Assembly (NCBI GenBank): GCA_037349315.1
Contig: JBAIAC010000007.1
Coordinates: 49,811,001 to 49,875,000, forward strand
Direction of reading: 5' to 3'
DNA: 64,000 bases
Source of the DNA: Chelydra serpentina
Taxonomy: Eukaryota > Chordata > Testudines > Chelydridae
The translations under genes were made by a program, and so were the position numbers. This document shows, one piece after another, positions 36,891 through 48,589 of this stretch; within the stretch, counting starts at the first letter, position 1, and every line of letters starts with the position of its first letter. The notes beneath the pieces were generated by a model. The model made no database searches, was not told where the DNA came from, and saw only the letters and a list, made by a program, of their open reading frames with translations.

Positions 36891-37480
36891 TCCATAATGC
36901 TGCTGCAAAGATTACTTTTCTAGCCTGTCACTTTAACCATGTCACGCCTCTCTGTGCATCCCTCTCTGGGCTCCACTTCTCTATCTCATCAAACATAAAC
37001 TACTTGTCTTCATGACCTATCCCCACTCTACCTACCATGGCTTACTTGGTATAAAAAGAGGGGGGGGATAGCTCAGTGGTTTGAGCATTGGCCTACTAAA
37101 CACAGGGTTGTGAGTTCAGTCCTTGTGGGGGCCATTTAGGGATATGGGGCAAAAATTGGGGATTGGTCCTGCTTTGAGCAGGGGGTTGGACTAGATGACC
37201 TCCTAAGGTCCCTTCCAACCCTGATATTCTATGAAAAGAGCTACTCTTGCCTCCGTTTGATGTGAGGCCAGCCTCCGTTGCCCACTTGTTCAGTTTTCAA
37301 AAAAGCACCTTTGTGCTTTTTCCTGTGCTGCCCTCGTGCTTGAGAGGATGTCTCCCTCAACATCTGCAAAGCTACCTCATTATCTTCCTTCAAAACTCTC
37401 CTTAAACCTTTCTTGCTGTGATGTCTGCAAAAAACTTGACAATGGTGAGGCTGCTGGTGAGAGACAATCATCTGTAACTG
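36875..37480 (+). mobile_element. L2-type LINE 3' end, split by a SINE
   Basis: Before the SINE, the frame from about 36893 reads NAAAKITFLACHFNHVTPLC, the C-terminal part of an L2-like reverse transcriptase ORF. After the SINE, the 3' region continues (CTTAAACCTTTCTTGCTGTG, AAAACTTGACAATGGTGAGG), matching the family at 50500-50600 and, in reverse, 56980. The 5' boundary with the gypsy remnant is approximate. Confidence 0.6.
37061..37233 (+). mobile_element. Complete tRNA-derived SINE with CR1-like 3' end
   Basis: It starts GGGGGGGATAGCTCAGTGG (A box), has the B-box-like GTGAGTTCAGTCC, and ends CCTTCCAACCCTGATATTCT ATGA, the CR1-type terminus with its ATTCTATG motif. It is flanked by AAAAGAG at 37054-37060 and 37234-37240. 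The structure fits turtle SINEs that are mobilised by CR1. It resembles a tRNA only in its head and is not a tRNA gene. Confidence 0.92.
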
Positions 37481-37714
37481 CATAAAAAAGAGGAGAGGGG
37501 ATTTTATCCTTCAGCTAGGACACAAACTGAGAGCATGTTTGCCTCATGAACAGAGGGTCACAACCAACCTGGCTGTAAATTGCTCTGACAACTTTGGGTG
37601 AGTATTGCTTTGTAAGACATAAAAGTATCTAGTTAAATAAGATTCTAGAATGCATGTTATGATTTGATATGTAACCATTTGTTTCCAGTACTTTTATTTG
37701 CTGTTACTATAATC

Positions 37715-38011
37715 CAGTGGTTCTCAACCTATTTATCATTGTGGACCACAGGTTGAGAACCACAGTGTCCCCCACCTAACCCCCTTCCCCCCCACCAACC
37801 CCATACCCAGCGCCCTCCGCCAAGAGACCCATCTACAGAGTGGGGCCAGGAGCAGAGATCTGGGTCCAGAGTGCAGGGCAGGGACCCTGGATCCTGCTGT
37901 GTGGGAACTCAGACCCCAGAGTCTGTTGTGTGGGACCGGGCTGCAGCTGGAAGCTTGGAGCCCGTGACCTTTAGCACATGCGGCCAGTGATCTGTGGGTT
38001 GAGTACCACTG
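37715..38011. mobile_element. 297-bp hAT MITE
   Basis: The ends are CAGTGGTTCTCAACC and GGGTTGAGTACCACTG, a near-perfect terminal inverted repeat. Flanks are CTATAATC (37707-37714) and CTATAATT (38012-38019), 7 of 8 matching. An internal inverted copy of the end (GGTTGAGAACCAC at 37752) makes a hairpin near the left side. Confidence 0.88.
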
Positions 38012-38019
38012 CTATAATT

Positions 38020-39104
38020 TCTATCCTTTTGTTAAATAATTGTATACTTGTTTCCACATGTAAATATACATGTGATGTGAGTTAAACAAAGTGGTGATCT
38101 AAGGTGTAACTGGTAAGCTGGGGTGTACTGTTCCTTTTGGAGCAGCAAATCGTTGAATGGTGTGAGTGTCCAGGGGAGCAGGGGCTGGACACTCCAGAGA
38201 GACAATCGGGGATTGGCGTGTGCCTGTCGCTAACCTGTGAAGAGACAGCAGGCCCTAGAGGGGAATGCTTTGTGTTGCTAGTGGCTGGTGGAGATGGGGA
38301 GCTGATCCCCGGCAGGCACAGACAAGGCTTCCTCATGCTAAGAATGGGGTAGCGAGGGGCTTTATAGCCCTGGGTACCCTTAGGAAGCATCACACTAGGT
38401 ACTACAATAATACAAATATTATAATAGAGCACAGTCCTGGTCTTTTTGTTATAAGTTGCATAATTGCTTGCTCTCTATCTGTGAAAGCAAACCTTCCTGA
38501 AAGCATTGGGCAATTAAGACAACCTTCCTGAAGATGTAGTTGGTATCAACTACATGGAAACAGCAAATGTTAAATGTCAGGCTCTGAAAAGGAACATCAG
38601 GGTAAGGCTGATTTTTTTTTTTCCCCCTCAACCCTTTCTATCATAGCAGTGGATCAGAGCTGGCTGGCGAGGAGGCAGATTCCACCTTTAAAGTGGGAGT
38701 AAGCAGATCTGTAGAAAAGCCTGTTTGTGGCCCAGAAAGTGTATTTGAAATTTCTAATTCAGATGGATTAATACCAAGAACTTTGGAGGCCATCTTAGAA
38801 AGTAGGAATACCTTATGTAGAAATACCTCCACCAGAAATACTGGGGAGATTTTTAATGATGATGAGCAGGAATATTGGTAATAGAAATGAAATCAGTTTA
38901 ATCTCCCCTCTCTCAACATCACTAACATGAAGCTACTTGTCAGATGGAGAGCCTTTCTGTTCTAGGGTAATACTAGGCCATAGTAAACAACTGGTCTTAG
39001 TGATTTCTCCAGATTCCTTTGCTAACAATCTTTTCTGGGATGTCTTAAATCCAAGCTTTGGTGTCACATAAAAGAGAACAAAATAAGTTATTTGTATTAC
39101 TGTA
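38020..39104. other. Intron sequence, possible old LTR leader
   Basis: 38100-38400 is GC-richer, with GGAGCAGGGGCTGGACACTC-type words, and could be an LTR-element leader, but I cannot classify it. The rest is unique, with no supported exon. Confidence 0.4.
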
Positions 39105-39520
39105 ATGCATACAGCCCCCACCTGAGATCAGGGTCTCTGTGTGCTTAGACATGAACAAATACAGATGGTTGGTCCCTGTCCCAAAGAGCTTGCATTTTAT
39201 AGATGAGGGGAACTGAGGCACAAAAAGAAAATGAATACTTGTGGCACTTTAGAGACTAACAAATTTATTTCAGCATAAGCTTTTGTGGACTACAATCCAC
39301 TTCGTCGGATGCATAGAATGGAACATACAGTAGGAGGATATTTATACATTCAGAGAAACATGAAAAGGTGGAAGTAACCATACCAACTGTAAAAGGCTAA
39401 TTAATTGAAAGGAACTATTATCAGCAGTGGAAAGATTGTCAGTTGTCTGAAGTCACACACACAAAGTCTGTGGCAGAGCTGGGATTTTGAAACAAGATCT
39501 CTTGAGTTCCAGGCCAACCC
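39105..39520 (-). mobile_element. MIR/L2-type SINE, interrupted
   Basis: On the plus strand this is the reverse of a MIR-like element: CCTGTCCCAAAGAGCTTGCA, GATGAGGGGAACTGAGGCAC, then after the insertion AGTCACACACACAAAGTCTG and GGCAGAGCTGGGATTTTGAA. It is split by a Penelope-like tail. Confidence 0.7.
39227..39425 (-). mobile_element. Penelope-like element 3' tail
   Basis: This is the reverse of the block at 7946-8168: TACTTGTGGCACTTTAGAGA, CAGCATAAGCTTTTGTGGAC, CATTCAGAGAAACATGAAAA and the shared GTAAAAGGCTAATTAATTGA. It lacks the terminal CAGACTAACACGGCT part, so its 3' end is incomplete or decayed. It was inserted into an older MIR-type element. Confidence 0.6.
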
Positions 39521-39524
39521 ATGG

Positions 39525-41882
39525 ACAACAAGTCCACTTTGCTTGATGGTCTGACATCGGATACGACAGAGAAACGTGTTAACAATGGATGACCGCCTTC
39601 TAGGCCAAGGTCAGTTGAGCACAGGTCAATGTAATGAATTCACAAAACAGGAAAAAAGGCTTCATATATGTTTCAGAATTTAGGGTTATCTCTACAAAAA
39701 GAACTGACAATAAAGCAACTGTAGGGTATATGAACCAGAAAGAAAGGACAGGGAACAAAAGGTTACTCAGAGGACTCATATTAATCTTAGTGGGAGGAGT
39801 CCCATCTGTTATTTTCAAAGGCTCATCGTATCAAGAGCAATCTGGGTTAAACGGGAAAGAAAATAGTGAATAGTGTTTGACCAGGGGGGATTCAAAAGCA
39901 TAATGCAAAGTTGGGGCTAGCCAGTTGTAGATCTCTTATGAAAAGACAATGCCAAAACAGAGCACTTATTCCAAGGAATCAAACAAAAGGGATGTTTAGG
40001 CAACTGAGAAGCTCTCTGTGGAATAGCCAAAGCTATTACTATATGAATTTTCTTTATTGACAGACATTAATCAAGACAGAGGGAAAAGACAATGCCATCT
40101 CATAAGACTAGTAAGGCTTAGGAGGAGGTGATAGTCTAGCATAATAAAAGTGGTGCAAGAAGAAACCAGAGGGGACCCCTTTTAGTGAAATCCAATACTG
40201 TAGCTGTTTCCTGAAACTTTTAGCTAGACAAGGGAGCAGTTAAAAGGGAGAGAGTGAAAGGATGTGCTCAAAACCAGTGATTGATATGACTTCACCAATG
40301 AAGGCAAAGTGATCCTCTAAGCTTATTTAAGAATATGACTGAGTTTTAAATGGTGCAGACAAAAGTCCAAATAAGTGCTTTTGATTTCCTTCATGATGGC
40401 TTATTATAAGAATAAGTTCAAATACTACGAAGGTTTGAATAACCACAATGGGCAGCGTCGTAGATTCATGAATTAAATACTTCATACCTTACACCTATAT
40501 ATATCTTTTTTTTTAAAGGACTGTTAAATTAGCAAAGTCACCAAAGATGGACATTATTTCACTTGGCATGTAAATGATAGCTTTACAGGTACCAGTAGGG
40601 CTCACCTTTCCTGTCTACTTAATTTGTATTATTATTTTGTGGCAATAGAAGTGGCTTCCTGATATCGTCACCTTCAACAAAAAGGGTTATTTCATGCTTT
40701 TAAAGTGTTATCAGAAGAGCAATCCACAAATATAAAGTGCTTTCAAGACCTGCTGCAAATAATATACTAGAGATGTGACAAAGTTTTCACAGGTTTCATA
40801 ACTCCACAGTGCCATTTTTTCCTGTTCAAAACTGTAATTCACTGGAAGAGAAATGGCACAATCAGAGCATACGTAGAAAGGAATAAGTAGCTTTCCAGAG
40901 GTGGTGGAGTAAAAGGTCCAAGTTAAAAGTAGCAAGATGGGTAAGGTGCTGTCAGTCCTAAAAATCACCAGTTGTGCTTGCATTATAGGGAAATAGTACT
41001 CCTGCTCAGTGTAGTTATGGCAACTTCATGGACCAAGAGAGCATTTGCTTTGATAAAAAAGAGAGAAAGCAACAATGTAAGACCATATATATGCCTTCAT
41101 ATATATCTGGATCTCTGTTCACTACGTGAGGTTACATTTAGACCAGGAAAGTGTGGTAAAGGGAAGTGGAAAGGAACAAACTAAATAGAGTATAGAGAAA
41201 CATTAAAGGGGGGAATGTTTTTAGGATATGTGTGTGCTTTCTCCTGTTTCTGACTTTTCCCCCTCTCATTCAAAAGAATAGCAAGAATTCATATCTGTTA
41301 GTTTCCTATCTAAAAATGGTATGTCCACCAGCCACTGCTTCCTGGTATGTCTTTCCTGGGGAGAGGGAGGAGATGGAGGGGAGAGGGAGGAGATGTCTCT
41401 TTGCTTTATTTAAACTAATATTTATCATTATGAATTCCTAAAATGTTCTATATCAAGGAGAATATTAATGTAAACCTGTTATGTTCTTCTATGTTTAAAG
41501 TGAAATCCTACTCTAAAAAGTATTTATGTAAAAATGGCATCTTCTTATTAATATACATACTCCCTCTTGAGTGTTCGTTGCCATTTCTGCTTGCTTTACT
41601 GACTTGTACATGTTTTTACTACTTTTTACTCCTGTTAGCCCATGTTTTTCTGGGAGAGGGATCTGGATTCTATTGTGGCTGGCATCATCAACAGAATAGT
41701 TAACCATATTATGATGCATGAAGCAGAACCCAACATGACTTTCTAATTGGAAGGTGAATTTGCAGTTCTGGCAATTAGGAAAAACAAAACAAAGACCCAG
41801 CCCATGTATACTGAGCTTATATAGTCACAGAAATAATTTAAATAATAATAGAACTACAGACTGGTGTTTTAAGAGGCACTTC
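39525..41882. other. Intron sequence, no feature recognised
   Basis: Unique sequence. A 20-bp purine-rich tandem (GAGAGGGAGGAGATG twice) lies near 41361-41395. No exon was found. Confidence 0.5.
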
Positions 41883-41885
41883 TCA

Positions 41886-42231
41886 GGGTTTGCATTCACA
41901 TACAGTGCTACAGCAGTGCAGCTGCAGCGCTTTAGTGTCCTGTGCTAACAGCAGAGCTTCTCCCATTGGCAGGGCCGGCTTTAAGTCGATTTTTTTCCTC
42001 TGCCGATCGGTGGTAGGGCCCCACCGTCGTGATTCACGTGGGGCCCCGCACCCGCTAAAGCCAGCCCTGCCCATTGGTGTAGTTAATCCACCTCCCTGAG
42101 AGGTGGTAGCTATGTCAACAGGAGACGCTCTCCCAACAACAGAGTGCTATCTACATGAGATCTAGGTCGGTATAATCACATGCCTGAGCAATGTAGTTAT
42201 GTTGATATAGGTCTGTAGTGTAGACCTGGCC
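41886..42231. mobile_element. MITE carrying a nested hAT MITE
   Basis: The right end TGTAGTGTAGACCTGGCC and the interior GTGTAGTTAATCCACCTCCC match the MITE at 32015. TCA flanks both sides (41883-41885 and 42232-42234), a possible 3-bp duplication. Without the insertion at 41970-42069 (and one TSD copy) it would be about 238 bp. Confidence 0.65.
41970..42069. mobile_element. 100-bp hAT MITE (CAGGGCCGGC family)
   Basis: The ends are CAGGGCCGGCTTTAA and TAAAGCCAGCCCTG. A perfect 8-bp target duplication CCCATTGG lies at 41962-41969 and 42070-42077. It sits inside another MITE, so it is the younger of the two. Same end sequence as the elements at 45803 and 59087. Confidence 0.92.
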
Positions 42232-42235
42232 TCAG

Positions 42236-43425
42236 AGTAGAATGGCACTTTAATATGGTTACAATACATTTGCAGATATTTAGTAGTTAAAAGTTTTGAA
42301 GTACACGTCTGTGGAATTTTCCAGAGAAGAGGGTCCTATGATGACCTGTTCCTGGCAGACAGGTTTGCAAATGCCTCTATTCCTGCTCCAAGGAAGCAGG
42401 GGTGCTGGAATAATTTGTATAGTAGGGGTGCTGAGAGCCATTGAGCCAAACTGTAAACCCTGTATATAATGGAAGCCACTTTAAGCCAGGGGATGCGGGA
42501 GCACCCCCAGCACCTATGCAAGGAAAGATGAAACCTAAGGATTGATAGACATTTTCAGAAAAAGAAAATTAACAGGAAGATGTTGTCCTCACTTTCATTT
42601 TATATGAATGTGAAAACAACAATACATTTTCTGTTGTAAGGATTTCATAGCTTCATTGGAGTTTCTATGTTTTATCCTTCAGGAATAAAAGCATGTAAAG
42701 ATAGAATGGTGCATTATCCTAAAAGTAGGCAAAGTGCAGTTCAGTGAAAATAGCTTACATTTGTGTACTTAATTGCATTTATAAAAAAAAACATGGTTTA
42801 GGAGCCTTATTAGCATAAAAGTCTTGTAATTTCTCCATGTATAACCAGTCATGACTACCTGTGAATAAACTGTAAATTTACAAAGATTTATTACATGGAT
42901 ACAGCAATACATGATATCAATTAAGGAATAATATAAATATGATCAAAATGCTAGGAAAATACTTGTTTTTCTTGTTGCTGAAATTTATTTTTAAGTGACC
43001 GTCAAAGAAAATAAACGGCACTTAAAAAAAAAGAAAAGCCTGAAGGATTTTTGTCAATTTTTTTCTGATCAAAAAATAAAATAAGACACTTGTATTCTAC
43101 CTTGCAAAAGTCTCTGATGACTGGAGAGTTAGTGAAATGACATTACAAGACTGAGCAATTGAAAGGGGGGAGATATTTTTAGTCAGACTGTACACCTTTG
43201 CTTTTTGTCAAAACCTCTCTAATGCCAGTGTTTAACGAAGTCTTGATTGAAAGAATATCTGTTAGTTTCTCACCTTCACCCCTTCCGTTAAGGAGTGAAA
43301 GGCCATCTTCAATATCATAAAGAAGGAAAATAAGGGAACCAGTTCATTTAAAAAAACTCCTCCTTTTCACATCACCGTTAAAGTGAATTTAATACATGTG
43401 AAAAGTAGTAGATAGACAAACTCAC
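42236..43425. other. Intron sequence, no feature recognised
   Basis: Unique AT-rich sequence; no exon, RNA gene or repeat family identified. Confidence 0.5.
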
Positions 43426-43653
43426 AGTATGTCCACATCAAAGCTGGGGGTGTGAATGGCAGCTTATGTAGATCTACCTGCCGTACCTGTTCTCTAACAA
43501 ACTTGCTAAAAATAAAGGGAGGACAGCATGGGCTTCAGTGTTGGCTGCACAAGCCAGTACATAGCCATCAGGGTCAAGTGGACTGCATAGCAGGTTCCAC
43601 AGCAACCACTTAGTGGCTAGGGGAGCAACTACAGCTGCAATGTAGACATACTA
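43426..43653. mobile_element. Harbinger-type MITE
   Basis: The ends AGTATGTCCACATCAAAGCTG and CAGCTGCAATGTAGACATAC are inverted and resemble the start of the Harbinger at 61177 (GGGTATGTCTACAC). It is about 228 bp and non-coding. It would depend on a Harbinger transposase. Confidence 0.7.
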
Positions 43654-43654
43654 C

Positions 43655-45802
43655 TAGAGACTGAAAAACCCTTTATGTAGCCATGGAATGTATAGCACAC
43701 ACAGCATTGCAAGCTTCCTATCACTGTGCCTTGATCGTAATCTGAATGGTATTTGTCTCCATGCCCATTCAATCCTTAGTCTCACTGCGTAGCATGCCAA
43801 CAAGGATGCTGCTTATGGTTGTGGTTTTTTTAGGTAGTCATGTGGGCCAAAATTTTCAAACTGAGGGTGTCTAAATTTAGACATGTTATGCACCTAAATT
43901 AATGTCCTGATTTTCAGATGTGCTGAGCACCCACAGTATCTGTCCCAAAGCTCCCAGCTAAGTGAACAGCTCAGCATCTCTGAAAATAGGTCTGTTTATT
44001 GAGATACCTAATGTGGACTTAGTTGTCTTAATATAGACATGGAGGTTTAGAGCTTCTGGCATTGTCTTCTAGGAACTACACCGAGGCCACCGAAGAGCTC
44101 TTGTATGCTAATAGTTTTGTCACTTCTAACTGGGGCAATGTGGGTTTGAACTGGTGTCCTGAAATACAGTGTATGCTGTTACAAATCAATGAGCTATTGA
44201 CAACCCCCAAGATCATTTTAAATTTGCTTTAATGTAACAAAAGTGATATCACATTTTTCTATAGGACAGTGTCCTTATATTAATGCAATTGAGTAATGTC
44301 ACTAATGTACTTTATGGGACGATATGTGTTACCTGCAAACCTTAATTTATATTTTTTAACCAATCAAGTAGTGAATAATTTTATAGCTTAGTTCTGTATT
44401 TTATGGCAGTTGCCATTAAACTCAGATCCTTCAAAACAAGACTCTGAAGGCAAGGAATTCTTCTTTCATTTCCTTCCTCTCCTCTCTCAAATGTTCCTTA
44501 TTCCCATTTCTTCTCATACCACTCCCACAAGGAGTGAGCTCAGCAGCTTAATCTGCTGAAGAAGCACTGAGTGGAACAGTGCCTTGCTATCAAGAAAAGC
44601 TGCAGCTTCTAGAAGTGCTGATTCAACACAGGAGGAATAGGCCTTCTAGGATCCATTTGAAATTAATGAAGATTGGTGGTAAGGAGAACACTGAATTCAG
44701 TTTTAAGGGCATTTGAGACTGTGATATTGGGTTTATTTTTATTAGAATGTCGTCTGATCTTTATACAATGTAATCTTCTTTTTATATACCAAGGTTTTCC
44801 CCCCAAAAAGTCAGTCAGCTGTTCTCAGTACTGGCCTTATGTTTTATATAACTTCTGCACCTATATAATGGCCCTGTAATACCCTCCCAACTTGCCATTT
44901 AGTGTTATCCCCACTCCTTATTTCTGGTTCCATCTGATGCTAGACCCAGTGGTAATCATGGACCACAAAGCTTCAAAATGGTGAAGTGGGATCCCCACAG
45001 CCGTTGGTGAGGAAATCACAAAGGCAGAAGATGACCAGGTAGATAATTGGGGGTATTCTGTAGGTTGGCTTGTGATCTCAGTGGGACTTTTCATGTGTTA
45101 TAAGGTGGGGCGGTGAAGTATAATGCATCTGGCTGCCCTGTCATGCATTCTGGCAACCCATCTGGATTTTTGTGCACCTACAGCTGGACTGTAGGCAGGA
45201 GCTATAATTTGTTCCTCCAGCCACCAGGTATCTACAGTGTAACCTCCTCAGCAGATAGCCAGACATTGTCTGTACCTCTGCTCTTGCTCTTCATGTTGAA
45301 CCTGAGCAAGGAAAGAGCAGACAGTGGCAGTAGTAGTAGCAGCAAAAGCACGAGGTGGTAGTGGCAGCTGATGGGGACAGAAGGTGAAGGCATATTTTAC
45401 AATAGCCCCAGGCTGTTCCCAGAAAGCCCCAGCCAGCTACCCACCACCACCTAACAGTACTCACGAGACAACACTCGGACACTGCAGCACCTCAATCCTG
45501 CCAATCTCAAAATTTCCAGACACCCCAGCTGTCATAAGCACCTACTCACCCCAGACAGCCACCTCAATACCTGCCCGTTTGACCCAGCATCCCAAGCTCC
45601 CATCTATTGGAGAACTAACATCTACATCAGCCATAGCTGCCAAGCTTCATGCTGCTCATTATTCTAGCTGCCCTTGCTTATGGCAGAATGTGTTGACCAT
45701 AAGCTGAATTTTATAGTTTATTTGCAAATAAGTTTATTAAGCATTTTGTATAAAATCAACACAGCTGAACAACACTCGGCAGCTATTAGGATCAGCCCTG
45801 GC
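43655..45802. other. Intron sequence
   Basis: Mostly unique, apart from a tRNA-like relic at 44131-44202. Short frames near 45113-45707 have no recognised domain. Confidence 0.45.
44131..44202 (-). mobile_element. tRNA-like SINE relic
   Basis: The minus strand reads AATAGCTCATTGATTTGTAA (A-box-like) and then CCAGTTCAAACCCACATTGC (B box GTTCAAACCC). It is too degenerate to be a functional tRNA gene and probably is the head of an old SINE. Confidence 0.4.
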
Positions 45803-46044
45803 CAGGGCCGGCTCTAGGTTTTCTGCCGCCCAAAGTGGAGAAAAAAAAAAAAGCCGCGGCAGCGCGATCACGCCACTCCACTCTTTGGCGGCAATTCGGC
45901 GGCAGGTCCTTTGCTCCGAGACGGACTGAGGGACCCGCCGCAGAAGACCCGGACGTGCCGCCCCAATAGCAGATGGAGTGCCGCCCCTTGGTATTGGCCA
46001 CCCGAAGCACCTGCTTCTTTAGCTGATGCCTGGAGCCGGCCCTG
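45803..46044. mobile_element. 242-bp hAT-type MITE (CAGGGCCGGC family)
   Basis: The ends CAGGGCCGGCTCTAGG and CCTGGAGCCGGCCCTG are near-perfect inverted repeats. The interior is CpG-rich, with GCCGC words. I could not find a matching 8-bp target duplication at its immediate flanks. Confidence 0.8.
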
Positions 46045-46049
46045 GCTAT

Positions 46050-46687
46050 TTAGGTGATTAAAATATATTGTTGCTTCTTAATTACTGGTTTGACGGCAAA
46101 CACACTAAACAAAGTTTACAACTTTGAAAAGGAAAAACACTCAAAATATTTGCTTACTAACCAAAACTATGATTATATCAAACCAGAAATTAAATTTCTA
46201 AATGTCTGTGTATAAGGTTCAAAAGTAATGGGGGCAATCTAAGTATCTTAGATGGAATGTCTACATCTGATATATTAGAACACAGACCTAATAGTCTGTC
46301 CAGACCAGTGATACTCAGATGTCAATGGTTCAGGAGCCAAATTAGCGATCAGCATTACCCAAAAGAGCCCCAGTAGTGTGAATTCATTGTTTCATTTACT
46401 ATGGTATTATATATTCATATGTAAACAGTATAATAAGGAAATATATATAAAATTATTCTCATAGCAAAATAACTATGCCCTCGTTTTATGGAAGGGAAGC
46501 AGAGGCTCAGAGAGGCTAAGTGTCTGGTCAGAGAAATGTGCCTCGGAAGGCTAAGGCTTGGCACCTCCTCTGGTTAGAACTCAGCCTTATCGGTGCAGAA
46601 GAAGCAGGTGGGTGACAACTTTTTTCATGCTGTAACTAGAGCTAAGGCAGAAGAGAAGATAGCAACTGAATTTCTTGGTCAGAAATG
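46050..46687. other. Intron sequence, small MIR piece
   Basis: A short MIR-like piece (GAGGCTCAGAGAGGCTAAGT) is at about 46500-46520, minus orientation. The rest is unique. Confidence 0.45.
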
Positions 46688-46695
46688 CACTATAA

Positions 46696-47240
46696 CGGGG
46701 TAGCCAAACTTACTGAACCTTCAAGCTGCATACGACAATCTTCAGAAGTTTGAGAGCCGGAGTGCACCTGCCGGGGCTCAGGGCTTCAGCCCTGTGGGAG
46801 GTGTCTGTCAGGACTCGGGGCTTCAGCCTCACTCCTGTTGAAGCCCCAGCAGGTGCGCCCTGTGGAGCTGAAGCCCGGAGACCCTCTCCCCACTGGACAG
46901 AAGCCCCTACCCTACCACCCCTCTGCAATGCAGAGGTCCCGAGCTTTCCCACCCCCCAGACTGGTAGGTGGAGAATGGGTGGGGTGGGGGAGGGCCTGAA
47001 GGTTCCACGAGCCGCACTTTAACTGCAAAGAGTTTGGCCTAGGGTTGCCAACTTTCCAATTGCACAAAAGCGAACACCCTAGCCCCGCCCCTCCTCCGAG
47101 ACCCCATGCCACTTATTCCATCCCCCCCTCCCGCTGTTGCTCACTCGCCTCCACCCTCACTCACTTACTCATTTTCACCGGTCTGGGGAGGGTCCCTTTT
47201 CGACCGGGTGTTCCAGTTGAAAACCTTTTGGCCACCCCTG
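46696..47240. mobile_element. 545-bp hAT MITE with a nested element
   Basis: The ends CGGGGTAGCCAAAC and TTTGGCCACCCCTG are inverted, flanked by a perfect 8-bp duplication CACTATAA at 46688-46695 and 47241-47248. The GC-rich interior gives long but meaningless frames on both strands. Part of the right side is another element starting near 47041. Confidence 0.88.
47041..47224. mobile_element. Nested DNA-element fragment inside a hAT MITE
   Basis: A block starting CTAGGGTTGCCAACTTTCC and ending in TTTTCGACCGGGTGTTCCAG replaces part of the host MITE. Its left end looks like a transposon end, but the inverted right end (GGCAACCCTAG) is missing, so it is truncated. Confidence 0.45.
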
Positions 47241-47248
47241 CACTATAA

Positions 47249-48109
47249 GCTCTGAAGCTTCTTTAATACAAAGAAAATTACCTATTGTTGACAATGGCCG
47301 CAGCTGAACCAGTGAAGCATGTTGTTTGTTCTTTTTGTGCTTGCAGATAGCTATGTTTATCATCAGTTCAGTTGCACCCATTATCAGCAGCGGGTTATTT
47401 TCCTACAATAGTTGAGGTATGAATTACACAAGAAATCTGAATTGAAATTCTCAGGGGAGGATTTCCCAATCAGAGAGTTTCTCCTTCAAGTCAATGATAA
47501 AACAAGGATTTTTGTCTTTGGCCAAAGCACTTGCTAAAAAACCTCCCTTGAGCTACCAATTTGCAGGTAAAAATTAAGTGACCTAATAAAGCCTGCAAGT
47601 GGTGCAGTGTCATTTATTTGACTGTGCCTCCAAGTACTTTAAAACGCTGTAAGTTTTTCTGTGGGAGTCTTGGCTCCATTGTAGCCAAAATCAGCTTGAT
47701 TTCAAGGAATTTCATCACTGTAGAAGGGATGCTCTTTCTTAGCTGGTGCTAATGATTCAGCCTACCCTCGAGCATTTTTTACAGAAGCTCTTGTTTAATG
47801 TAAATAAAATTGGTCTTACAGCCTAGAGTTTTCTTCTTTTTGAACATTTCTTAATTAACTGATATTCCTGAACAAGCACAGAAAAACATATTAAGAGCAA
47901 ATCAATCTTAAGATCGTGAATGGGAGGGTATGCTCTTGGAATTTTGTTATTTACAACATACAGAAATAAATACAATAATATTACACTTAGTGGGAGTTCA
48001 TAGATTGGCAACTAAAGAATGACTAAGGACATGGAAATAATCTCGTATGAAGTGACATTGAACTGGGGACTGTTAACCTTAGAGAATAATTAAATAAAAA
48101 GGACAATAA
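47249..48109. other. Intron sequence, no feature recognised
   Basis: Unique sequence; nothing identified. Confidence 0.5.
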
Positions 48110-48580
48110 TGAGTGATATAGAGAAGGTAGTCTGGGATCTTCTGTACACCCTGTTTCAGAATAGAAGAACAGGAGTTACCTTGTGAAACAGAAAGGTGGC
48201 AAATTCAAGCCTGCTAAAAGGTAATCTCTTTTTTCACATAATGCAAAACTAGTCTTAGAAATCACCACTGCAGGATATTATTGAGCTAAAGATCTTGGGA
48301 GGATTCAGAAAAGGTTTAGATATTTATTTAACTAAAAAGAATATCCGGAGTTGTTATAGTAAATAGGAAAGAGTTTTGGAAGGAATCTAAGCTAAACTTT
48401 CTAATTACTGGGCGTTAGGAGGAAATTTCCTCAGGGACCGCTATCTCAGAACTGCGCACTGAAGGAGTGTGTGTGTGGGAGGTGTCCCTGAAGCATCTGG
48501 TGGTCCTGTTCACCATCAGTAACAATGATGGACTAGATGGACTACTGGTCTTATCCAGTATGAAAATGTTTGTATTCATT
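48110..48580 (+). mobile_element. CR1 LINE 3' tail
   Basis: The plus strand has GGGCGTTAGGAGGAAATTTC and GATGGACTAGATGGACTACT, then GTCTTATCCAGTATG, the same 3' end type as the CR1 in the tandem array (in reverse near 2233-2275). It is 5' truncated and non-coding. Confidence 0.75.
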
Positions 48581-48589
48581 TGGCCCAAA

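Noticed and set aside
37061..37233. A tRNA gene
   Set aside because: Only the head is tRNA-like; the CR1-type 3' end and target duplication show it is a SINE.
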